A stretch of DNA of 64,000 nt, from positions 62,001 to 126,000 of the forward strand of contig JADJSS010000004.1 of assembly GCA_016711605.1 (NCBI GenBank), given 5' to 3'. Under the pieces are notes generated by a model. It saw nothing but the letters and a program-made list of their open reading frames with translations. It was not told the DNA's origin and ran no database searches. Below are positions 1-10,100 of the stretch, piece by piece (positions within the stretch are counted from its first letter, which is position 1; each line of letters begins with the position of its first letter). The position numbers were made by a program, and so were the translations under genes. Source of the DNA: Saprospirales bacterium. GTDB lineage: Bacteria; Bacteroidota; Bacteroidia; Chitinophagales; JADIYW01.

Positions 1-993
1 TGTGTCTTTTTAATTTTGGTTTTGAATGCGCAAAATAAAGAAAAAGCGACAAAAGTACCACAATATGTGTTTCATACAGTAGTTTTTGGTGAAACCTTAA
101 ATATTATTGCTTTTAAATATGAAGTTACAACAGTTGAAATTCAAAAAGCAAATCCATCATTGGTAGGAACTTCATTGATGCCTGATCAAATTTTGCGAAT
201 TCCTAACAAAAAGAAAACAAAAATCGAGGTAAATAATGCCACAATTCCTACTGTTTTAGATGATAAACCGAAAGTAAAATCTTTAAAATACGATAAAATA
301 ACAGTAGAGAAAGGAATGACGCTGTATTCTATTTCCAAAAAATACAATGTAGATTTAGAAGATTTAAAGAAATGGAATGGTTTAACTACAAATGATGTGA
401 AAATTGGAAGTCAACTAGTTATCAATCCAAAAAATAAAGGAAAAGCTGTTGTTGATCAAAAACCAAAAGAAATTAAAGTTGAACCCATTAAAAAAGAATT
501 AATTGCAAAACAGCAACCTGCAACTTTAACACCTAAATCAAAAGAAGAAATTGCAAAAGCACAAGAATTGAAACCTAAAAATTCAATTAGTACAACAGAT
601 GAAACAGTTCAACAAATTGACAATCAAATAGAAAAAGAAGATATTCCATGTTCAACAGATAACGAATCTCAGAAAGAATTAGCAAAAACATTTAAAATTT
701 ACAAAGATGTCGATAAATCTATTACCAATACAAAAGGAACTGGCGCGCCAATGACTACCAGTTTAGGAACAGTCGAAAATACTTATTTTGTCATGCATCG
801 AACATTGTCAATTGGTACTGTGATAAAAGTTAAAAATTTAGTCAACAGCAAAACTATTTATGGTAAAGTAATTGGCAAACTTCCAGACACACAAGAAAAC
901 AAGAATGTAATTATTCGCTATTCGTTAGGTATTAAAAAAGATTTACAATTGCAAAATGGCAAAAATTACGTTCAAATTGAATTTCCACAATAA
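1..993 (+). CDS. Secreted LysM-repeat protein (5' end outside window)
   Basis: The reading frame is open from base 1; the first codons give a hydrophobic stretch ending in LNAQ, which looks like the tail of a signal peptide, so the true start lies upstream. Two LysM modules follow: one with VVFGETLNIIAFKYEVT (about residues 20-65) and one with VEKGMTLYSISKKYNVD (about 95-140). LysM domains bind peptidoglycan. A Lys/Glu/Gln-rich linker leads to a C-terminal region (about 225-325) containing GTGAPMTTSLGTVENTYFVM and GTVIKVKNLVNSKTIYGKV, which resembles the double-psi beta-barrel of RlpA-like proteins found behind LysM in Bacteroidota. Inferred role: periplasmic cell-wall binding, possibly septal or wall remodelling. 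No catalytic residue was assigned. Family confidence is high for LysM, moderate for the C-terminal domain. Confidence 0.8.
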   Translation, partial: CVFLILVLNAQNKEKATKVPQYVFHTVVFGETLNIIAFKYEVTTVEIQKANPSLVGTSLMPDQILRIPNKKKTKIEVNNATIPTVLDDKPKVKSLKYDKITVEKGMTLYSISKKYNVDLEDLKKWNGLTTNDVKIGSQLVINPKNKGKAVVDQKPKEIKVEPIKKELIAKQQPATLTPKSKEEIAKAQELKPKNSISTTDETVQQIDNQIEKEDIPCSTDNESQKELAKTFKIYKDVDKSITNTKGTGAPMTTSLGTVENTYFVMHRTLSIGTVIKVKNLVNSKTIYGKVIGKLPDTQENKNVIIRYSLGIKKDLQLQNGKNYVQIEFPQ

Positions 994-1088
994 AATTTTG
1001 GCGTTAAATCATAATTAAAACTGATTAAAATCATTTTTTAATTAAACAATAAAGTACCATATTTGTAGAAGAATTATCAGCTAACGAC

Positions 1089-2337
1089 GTGCAAGCATAC
1101 AAAGTTATAACTATTACTCACAAAACGACTAAAGTCAATAAATTGAAAGATTATTTATTGTCTGATGCTGATACGTCTGATTTTCCTGCAAATCGTCTCA
1201 AAGAATTGAAAGAAAGTTTTGGAATTGAAGAATTATTGTACCTAAACACTTGTAACAGAGTTACTTTTTTCTTTACACACGATAAAAAGATTGATAATAA
1301 ATTTCTCAAAGACTTATTTTCATTTATCAATCCAAATCTAACAAAAGAGTTAATTAATCTGCATTTATCAAAAGCATTGGTTTTGAAGGTGAAGATGCTA
1401 TCAAACATATTTTGGTGTTACTGCTTCCTTAGATTCTTTGGTGATTGGTGAAAGAGAGATTTTAGGTCAAATAAAACAAGCATATCAACAATCTAAAAAA
1501 CACCAATTATGTGGTGATACTATTCGGTTAGCGTATCAGCAAGCCATTGTTTTTGCTAAAAAAATTCATTCAGAAACTCGAATTGGCGAAAAACCAATTT
1601 CAGTAGTTTCTTTAGCGTTTCGTTCGTTAACTGCAAGAAATTTCTTCAAATATGCCAACATTTTAATAATTGGAGCTGGTCAAACCAACAACCTAATGGC
1701 AAACTTGCTTACCAAAGATGGTACTGAAAATAAAGTTTCAGTTTATAACAGAACACTAAGAAAAGCAGAAGAATTAGCAGCGCGTTTTAAAAATGCACAA
1801 GCATATGAGTTAGGAAAATTAGCTCATCATAAAGAAGATATTGATATAATTTTAACTTGTACAGGCGCAAATTATGCTGTGTTAACCAAAGATATCTTCG
1901 ATAAAATTGTTCCGAAACATAGAAAAGTAACCATTGTAGATTTGGCAGTTCCGCAAGATGTAGAAGATGAAGTAATTGAATTGAAAAATGTAGATTACAT
2001 TGATATCGCGTCATTAGAGAAAAAAGCTCAGGAAAATTTACAATTCAGAAAAGGTGAATTATATATTGCGCAAGCTTTGTTAGATGAGTTTGTTATTGGT
2101 TTTAATGAATTGTATAAAGAACGACGTTTAGAATTAGCATTGTCTAACATTCCAAATGAAGTGAAAAACATAAAAAACAATGCTATTCAGCAAACCTTCA
2201 AAAAAGATATTGAAAGTTTAGATCAAAACTCAAAAGATGTTTTAGAAAAAGTGATGCAATATATGGAAGAAAAATACATTGCACTTCCGTTCAAAGCTGC
2301 TAAAAAAAATCTACTCAACAAAAAATTCAGACCATAA
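1089..2337 (+). CDS. hemA: Glutamyl-tRNA reductase, split by two 1-bp deletions
   Basis: Reduces glutamyl-tRNA(Glu) to glutamate-1-semialdehyde, the first committed step of C5 tetrapyrrole synthesis. Begins with GTG at 1089. The N-terminal part carries the catalytic-cysteine motif LNTCNRV (Cys55). The C-terminal part (from about 1438) holds VIGEREILGQIKQAY, the NADPH-binding region NILIIGAGQTNNLMANLL and the helical dimerisation domain. The two parts are out of frame with each other: restoring one T near 1378 and one T near 1415 (both in T runs) gives the continuous family sequence GFEGEDAIKHIFGVTASLDS. Both breaks are homopolymer shortenings, so sequencing error is likelier than true inactivation of an essential gene. 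It lies upstream of the hemC-hemD gene in the same direction, a haem pathway cluster. Confidence 0.9.
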
Positions 2338-2429
2338 CTTTTAGTTTGCTGTTTACAATTGTTTAATTTGCAACATATTTTATAATTTCATTCAATCTTA
2401 TTTTTTAATCATAATTAGTTGCGAACTGT

Positions 2430-2437
2430 TATCTTTG
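2430..2437 (+). promoter_or_regulatory. Possible -7 promoter element of hemCD
   Basis: The octamer TATCTTTG fits the Bacteroidota -7 consensus TAnnTTTG and lies 18 bases before the hemCD start codon. No convincing TTG element is found 19 bases upstream, so this is only half a promoter; hemCD may also be read through from hemA, 118 bases away. Confidence 0.35.
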
Positions 2438-2455
2438 CAAACTGTAAATTCATAA

Positions 2456-4045
2456 ATGAAATCACCAATAATCATCGGAACTCGTGGTAGCGAATTGGCT
2501 TTGTGGCAAGCAAATTTTACCAAAAACGAATTAGAAAAGAATGGCATTAAAGCTGAATTAAAAATCATTAAAACCAAAGGAGACACCACGCAACAATGGA
2601 ATACTAGTTTTAACAAGTTAGAAGGAAAAGGTTTTTTTACGAAAGAATTAGAAGATGAATTATTGGATGGAACCATTGATTTGGCTGTACATTCCTGCAA
2701 AGATTTACCAACTGAATATCCAATTGGTTTAACCATAGCTGCTTATTCAAAACGTGCAAATCCGTTTGATATCTTAATCATTAGAAAAGATAAAATAGAT
2801 GAAACAAAAGTGCTCAAATTGCCAGCAAACGCAATTGTTGGTACGTCAAGCGCACGCAGAAAAGCACAGTTATTAGCATTCAGAAAGGATATTGAATTAA
2901 ACGATATTCGTGGTAACGTTCCAACTCGCATCAATAAATTGAGAAATCAGGAATTTGATGCCATAGTATTAGCAGCAGCTGGTGTAGAGCGATTAGCCAT
3001 CAACTTAGATGAATTTGAGGTCGTTGAACTAAAAGCACCAATGTTTGTGCCTGCACCAGCGCAAGGTGTGTTGGCGTTTCAAATCAGAGAAAATGATTTG
3101 GAAATGATTGATATTTGCAAAATATTGAACGATGAAGATAGCCATATCAATACAAAAATTGAACGCGATTTACTGCACGATTTTGAAGGTGGTTGCCAGA
3201 TTCCTTTAGGTGTTTTTTCTAAAAAAGAAAATGATTTAGTGCATACTTGGATTAGCTATGCAGATTCTTGGAACGCTATTCCAAAACGAATGCACTTTGT
3301 AGAAAGCGAAACAAATGTCATTTCGAGTTTATTTAGAAACCAAATCGTAGAAAAACTCAAAAATCATCAACCAACCAGTGTTTTTATTTCTTCAGATTTA
3401 AGCGAAGATGAATATTTAGTTCGTGTATTAAAATCGCATGATTATAAAGTAAATTATGAATCATTCATTGAGTTTAAATCCATAGATTTCACTCTGCCAA
3501 ACGATACAGATTGGTTGTTTTTTAGCAGCAAAAATGGAGTGAAGCATTTTTTTAAATCTCAAATCTCTTCCGAAATTTCGGAACTCAAATCTCAAATCAA
3601 TATTGCAGCTATTAATCAAGGAACAGCACAGGCAATTTATGAACTAGGTTTAAAAGTTGATTTTATAGGTAATGGAAGCGATTTACAAAAAATTGCGCAA
3701 GATTTTGATGCAGTTGCAAACGGTAAAATAGTGTTTCCACAAGCAAAAAAATCGATGCAAAGTATTCAAAACAATCTTACTAAAAATAAAAATGTAGAAT
3801 CATTAATTGTCTATCATAATCAAACAAAATCAACCATAGAAAAAAGGAGTGAAGCTGTTTTAATTTTTACGAGTCCAATGAGTGTAGAAGCATATTTTAC
3901 AAAATATACACTAGAAATTTTTCAGCAAATTATTTCAATTGGCAAAACAACATCCAAAAAACTACAAGAATTTTCGTTGAAAAATATAAAAACTGCGTAC
4001 GAGCCGTCAAATTGGTGCTTAATTGATGAAGTGATGAATGTTTAG
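2456..4045 (+). CDS. hemCD: Hydroxymethylbilane synthase / uroporphyrinogen-III synthase fusion
   Basis: A 529-residue bifunctional tetrapyrrole enzyme. Residues 1 to about 305 are porphobilinogen deaminase (HemC): GTRGSELALWQ near the start, LAVHSCKDLPTE, GTSSARRKAQL, DIRGNVPTR, and FEGGCQIPLG with the dipyrromethane-cofactor cysteine at residue 247. Residues about 310-529 fit uroporphyrinogen-III synthase (HemD), with SVFISSDL, WLFFSSKNGVKHFF and a final LIFTSPMSVEAYF region. HemC polymerises four porphobilinogens into hydroxymethylbilane, and HemD cyclises it with D-ring inversion. Fused forms are known in some bacteria, whereas many have separate genes. Unusual: an in-frame 16-bp perfect palindrome flanked by CTCAAATCTC repeats sits inside the HemD half (3558-3598). 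No frame break. Confidence 0.9.
   Translation: MKSPIIIGTRGSELALWQANFTKNELEKNGIKAELKIIKTKGDTTQQWNTSFNKLEGKGFFTKELEDELLDGTIDLAVHSCKDLPTEYPIGLTIAAYSKRANPFDILIIRKDKIDETKVLKLPANAIVGTSSARRKAQLLAFRKDIELNDIRGNVPTRINKLRNQEFDAIVLAAAGVERLAINLDEFEVVELKAPMFVPAPAQGVLAFQIRENDLEMIDICKILNDEDSHINTKIERDLLHDFEGGCQIPLGVFSKKENDLVHTWISYADSWNAIPKRMHFVESETNVISSLFRNQIVEKLKNHQPTSVFISSDLSEDEYLVRVLKSHDYKVNYESFIEFKSIDFTLPNDTDWLFFSSKNGVKHFFKSQISSEISELKSQINIAAINQGTAQAIYELGLKVDFIGNGSDLQKIAQDFDAVANGKIVFPQAKKSMQSIQNNLTKNKNVESLIVYHNQTKSTIEKRSEAVLIFTSPMSVEAYFTKYTLEIFQQIISIGKTTSKKLQEFSLKNIKTAYEPSNWCLIDEVMNV
3558..3598. repeat. Palindromic repeat-like insert inside hemD domain
   Basis: A perfect 16-bp palindrome, TTCCGAAATTTCGGAA (3568-3583), is flanked on the left by CTCAAATCTC and on the right by CTCAAATCTCAAATC. 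It is translated in frame as part of SQISSEISELKSQ. Palindromes with the same TTCCGAA/TTCGGAA core occur in the groES-groEL spacer and, in altered form, after groEL, suggesting an intergenic repeat family that has invaded a coding region. Confidence 0.55.
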
Positions 4046-4115
4046 TAGTTTTTTATTAAGAACATTTAACATTTTAACATTTTTTCCTTATATTTAGCTA
4101 ACACATACAGCTACT

Positions 4116-7100
4116 ATGAGAAAATTCTATTTTTTATTCTCGTTTCTATTTGTTTCCATTCAACTTTATTCGCAAAAAGAAGCCAATAATTGGTACTTCG
4201 GTCAAAAAGCTGGAATTACCTTTAACTCAGGCGCACCTGTCGCATTAACCAATGGACAACTACAAACTTTGGAAGGCTGCTCATCTATTTCTGATGCAAG
4301 TGGTAATTTATTATTTTATACTGATGGAATAAAAGTTTGGAACAGGAATCATGTGGTGATGACAAACGGAACCAACTTAAAAGGTGATCCTTCTAGTTCG
4401 CAGTCTGGAATCATCGTACCTAAACCAGGAAATCCAAATGTGTATTATATTTTTACGGTTGACATGCAAGGTGGCTTGGCATTGTTTGCTGGTGGTGATG
4501 CCGATGGCGTTTCTAATGGATTTATGTATTCTGAAGTAGATATGACACTGAATGGTGGTTTAGGTGATATTGTGGTGGCAAGAAAAAATGTTGCACTTAA
4601 AAAACCAACTACTGAAGGTTTATGTGCAGTGAAACATTCTAATGGTACAGATATTTGGGTAGTAGTGCATGGTATTAACAATACACAATATTCGGCGTTT
4701 TTAGTAACTGCAGCTGGTGTAAATTTAGTTCCTGTAAATAGTAACGTTGGACCAAGTGTAACAGTAACTGCTGGAAATTACGGTTCTGGTTCCATTGGTT
4801 ATATGAAAATTTCGCCAAATGGTAAAAAAATAGCAGCTTGTCATGCTTTTGAAAATAAACAATTAGTGCTTTCCGATTTTAATACGACAACTGGTGCTGT
4901 TACAAACCCTATAACCATCGGATTAAATTTAAATGGAGATTCAGACGGTCCATATGGTGTGGAATTTTCGAGCTGTAATGAATATTTATATGTTAGTGAA
5001 ACATTTTCACAAGAAGATTTATTTTGGGGAACTCAGTGGCCATCTGCTACTCGCATTTGGCGTTTTGATTTAAATGCAGGCAGTATTCCGGCATCTAAAG
5101 CATTATTTAAATTAAACAATAATGAAGCAGACGGTGCGTTGCAATTAGCACCTGACGGAAATATTTATGTTGCTAAAATGCAAAGAACTGGTGGTTCAGT
5201 TCTTGATTATGGTTACGCTTATGGTACTACTTTACATCGTATTGACAATCCAAGGTTGGTTGGTGCTACATTCACTAATAATGCAGTAAATTTAGCAGGA
5301 CGACTTTCTGCCTATGGTTTGCCGCCATTTATTGCCTCTTATTTTTATAATTCCAGTTTTAGTACGACTAATGTTGTAACTGGTGATACTGCTTTGTTTT
5401 GTAATGGCGATTCTATTCTTTTTAAAGGCACTACCAATGCGTATGATTCTATTCGCTGGTATTTTGGAGATCCAGTCACTGGAATCAATAACACATCAAC
5501 TTTATTAAATCCAAAACATTTGTTTTCTTCCAACGGCGCGTTTACCATTCAGTTTTATAAATATTTATGTGGCGTAAAAGATTCTGCCTCAAAAGTTATT
5601 ACCATCTATAAATATCCAGTTATTACAGACTTAGTTGATAAAGCCATATGTACAGGTGGTTCTATAACACTAGACGGAACTGCGTTGCCAGTCACATCAT
5701 ATTTATGGTCAACAGGTGCTGTTACGCCAACTATATCTGTAAGTACACCAGGAAAATATGTATTGACTGCCGATAATAATGGTTGTAAAGCTAAGGATAG
5801 TATGAATCTGACAATATCATCGCCTGTAACTACCAATATTTCACAAGCCATTTGCAATGGAAATTCATTTGTATTTAATGGTCAATCGATAACGACACCA
5901 GGAACCTATCGTGATACATTATTACGAAGTAACTCATGTGATAGTTTTATTATACTCACTGTTACGTTAAAAACTTCACCAACAACAAACATTACTCAAT
6001 CGATTTGTCAAGGAAGTTCTATTGTATTTAATGGAAATACCATAAGTACAGCAGGCACGTTTAGAGATACTTTGACAACATCTTTAGGTTGCGATAGTTT
6101 TATTGTTTTAACAACCACTATAAAACCAACACCAACAACCAATATTACACAATCTATATGTCAAGGAAGCTCAATTGTATTTAATGGAAATAACATTAGT
6201 ACAGCAGGCACGTTTAGAGATACGTTGACAACCTCATTAGGTTGTGATAGTTTTATTGTGTTAACAACCACCATGAAGCCAACACCTACTACCAATATTG
6301 CGCAGTCCATTTGTAATGGAAGTTCTATCGTATTTAACGGAAATACAATTTCCTCAGCTGGTTCGTATCGTGATACATTAATCACATCACTTGGTTGCGA
6401 TAGTTTTATAGTATTAACAGTAACCATTAAACCAACACCAACCACTAACATAGCACAAGCTATTTGTAACGGAAGTTCTATCGTATTTAATGGCAATACC
6501 ATTACAACAGCTGGTGTTTTTAGAGATACCTTAACTACGTCATTAGGTTGTGATAGTTTCATCGTTTTGACTACTTCTTTACAATCAACACCAACCACAA
6601 ACATTGCTCAATCAATTTGTAATGGTTCATCCATTATATTTAATGGAAATACCATTAGCACAGCAGGCACATTTAGAGATACGTTGACTACATCATTAGG
6701 TTGCGATAGTTTTATTGTTTTAACAACAACTATAAAACCAACACCAACCACAAACATTACTCAATCTATTTGTAATGGTTCTTCTATTGTTTTTAATGGC
6801 AATTCGATTACAACTGCTGGAACATTCAGAGATACTTTATCTACATCACTTGGCTGCGATAGTTTTATTGTTTTAACAACAACTATAAAACCAACACCAA
6901 CCACGAATATAACACAATCAATTTGTAATGGTTCTTCAATTGTTTTTAATGGCAATTCGATTACAACTGCTGGAACATTTAGAGATACATTATCTACATC
7001 GTTAGGTTGCGATAGTTTCATTGTTTTAACAACAACCATTAAACCAACACCTACTACCAATATTGCGCAGTCCATTTGTAATGGAAGTTCAATTGTATTT

Positions 7101-10100
7101 AATGGAAATACTATTACAACGGCTGGTGTTTTTAGAGATACTTTATCTACTTCATTAGGATGCGATAGTTTTATTGTGATGACTGTATCAATCAGACCAA
7201 CACCAACTACAAATCTAACACAATCTATTTGTCAAGGAAATAGTATTGTGTTTAATGGAAACACGATTACAACTGCTGGTGTTTTTAGAGATACGCTAAC
7301 TACTTCTTTAGCATGTGATAGTTTTATTATATTAACTGTAACTATTAAATCAACACCAACCACGAATATTGCACAAGCAATTTGTCAAGGTTCTTCAATT
7401 GTTTTTAACGGAAACACTATTACAACTGCTGGAACATTTAGAGATACTTTATCTACATCACTTGGCTGTGATAGTTTCATCGTTTTAACAACGACTATAA
7501 AACCAACACCAACAACGAATCTTACACAAGCAATTTGTCAAGGTTCTTCGATTGTTTTTAATGGCAATACGATTACAACTGCTGGTATATTTAGAGATAC
7601 TTTATCTACATCACTTGGTTGTGATAGTTTCATCGTTTTAACAACAACTATTAAACCAACACCAACCACGAATATAAGTCAATCGATTTGTCAAGGAAGT
7701 TCTATTGTATTTAATGGAAACACAATTATGACAGCTGGTGTATTCAGAGATACCTTAACTACATCACTTGGCTGTGATAGTTTCATCATTTTAACAACCA
7801 CCATCAAACCAACACCAACCACGAATATAAGTCAATCGATTTGTCAAGGAAGTTCTATTTTATTTAACGGAAATACTATTAGTACAGCAGGCACGTTTAG
7901 AGATACTTTGACAACATCTTTAGGTTGCGATAGTTTTATTGTTTTAACCACAACTATTAAACCAACACCAACCACGAATCTTACACAAGCGATTTGTCAA
8001 GGAAATAGTATTGTTTTTAATGGTAACACGATTATAACTGCTGGTGTTTACAGAGATACATTAACCACAACCTTAGGTTGTGATAGTTTCATTGTTTTAA
8101 CCACAACTATTAAGCCAACACCAACTACAAATATTACACAATCTATTTGTAATGGAAGTTCAATTGTGTTTAATGGAAACACGATTATAACTGCTGGTGT
8201 TTACAGAGATACATTAACCACATCATTAGGTTGTGATAGTTTCATTGTTTTAACAACAACTATCAACCCAACACCAAGCACAAATCTAACACAATCTATT
8301 TGTCAAGGAAATAGTATTGTTTTTAATGGTAACACGATTACAACTGCTGGTATTTACAGAGATACACTAGCTACATCATTAGGTTGTGATAGTTTTATTG
8401 TTTTAACTGTTACTATTAAACCAATAAAAACAACGAACATCGCACAAGCAATTTGTAGTGGTAGTTCTGTTGTTTTCAACGGCAATACTATTTCATCGGC
8501 TGGTGTTTATCGCGATACATTGACTACTTCAGTAGGATGTGATAGCTTTATTGTTTTAACAGTTTCGGTTAATTCAGTAATCAGAACCACACTTACACCA
8601 AGTATATGTTTTGGCTCATCTGTATCTGTTGGTACACATACTTATTCATCAACAGGTATTTATTTAGATACGTTGACGAGCGCGCAAGGTTGCGACTCCA
8701 TTATTACAACCAGATTAACAGTAAATCCACAACCAACTACCAATATTACACAAGCAATATGCAATGGAAGTTCTATTCTATTTAATGGAAATACCATATC
8801 AACTGCTGGTGTTTTCAGAGATACATTAAGCACATCTTTAGGTTGCGATAGTTTCATCGTTTTAACTACTACTATTAAACCAACACCAACTACCAATATT
8901 ACACAAGCAATATGCAATGGCAGTTCAATTGTGTTTAATGGCAACACGATAACAACTGCTGGTATATTTAGAGATACATTAACTACATCATTAGGTTGCG
9001 ATAGCTTTGTTGTATTAATTACAACTATTAAACCAACACCAACCACAAATCTTACACAAGCAATTTGTCAAGGAAATAGTATAGTGTTTAATGGAAACAC
9101 CATCACAAGTGCTGGAACATTTAGAGATACTCTATCTACATCATTAGGTTGCGATAGTTTTATTGTTTTAACGACAACCATCAAACCAACACCAACTACG
9201 AATCTTACAAAATCTATTTGTAATAGAAGTTCTTTTATTTTCAATGGAAATACCATCACCAGTGGAGGCATTTATCGCGATACGCTAACTACTTCGTTAG
9301 GATGCGATAGTTTCATCGTTTTAGCTGTTACTATTAAACCAACTCCAACAACAAATATTGCACAATCCATTTGTCAAGGTAGCAGTATTGCATTCAATGG
9401 ATTAAACATAACAACAACAGGTGTTTATCGCGATACATTAACAAATTCATTAGGTTGTGATAGTTTTATTGTGTTTACTGTTACGGTGAATCCAAGACCA
9501 ACAACGAATATCAGTAGATCAATTTGTTTGGGTTCGAGTACCTCATTTAATGGACAAACTATCACAACGGCTGGAGTATATCGTGATACTTTAACGACAT
9601 CGTTAAATTGCGATAGTTTTGTGGTTTTAACGGTTTCAGTAAATCCTACAAAAACAACAAATATCAGTAAGGCAATTTGCGATGGCAGCAACTTCGCATT
9701 CAATGGACAAATACTAACAACTTCTGGTGTTTATCGCGATACGTTATCACAGACAAATGGTTGCGATAGTTTTATCATATTAACGCTGACAGTAAATCCA
9801 ACATATACACCTGCAGTTTCTATTGTTTCTACGAAATCAGATATTTGCCTTGGCGACCAAGTTGTGTTTACTGCAACGGCAACAAATACTGGCGTTCCGA
9901 ATCCATCGTATCAATGGTATTTAAATGGAAATCCTATTGGAGGAAACAGCTCGCAATTAACGACTACTACATTAAATGATAATGACAAAGTAGAAGTGAA
10001 GGTGACATCAACCGCAAGCTGCGTAACATCAGCAACAGCGATGAGTAATGCTATTGTAACTAAAGTGAGTTCAATAAATTTCACTATTCCAACAATCAAT

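Noticed and set aside
6161..9703. Several minus-strand ORFs of 60-147 residues inside the giant repeat gene
   Set aside because: They repeat with the 153-bp unit and are antisense shadows of a strongly coding plus-strand frame with a signal peptide and sorting domain.
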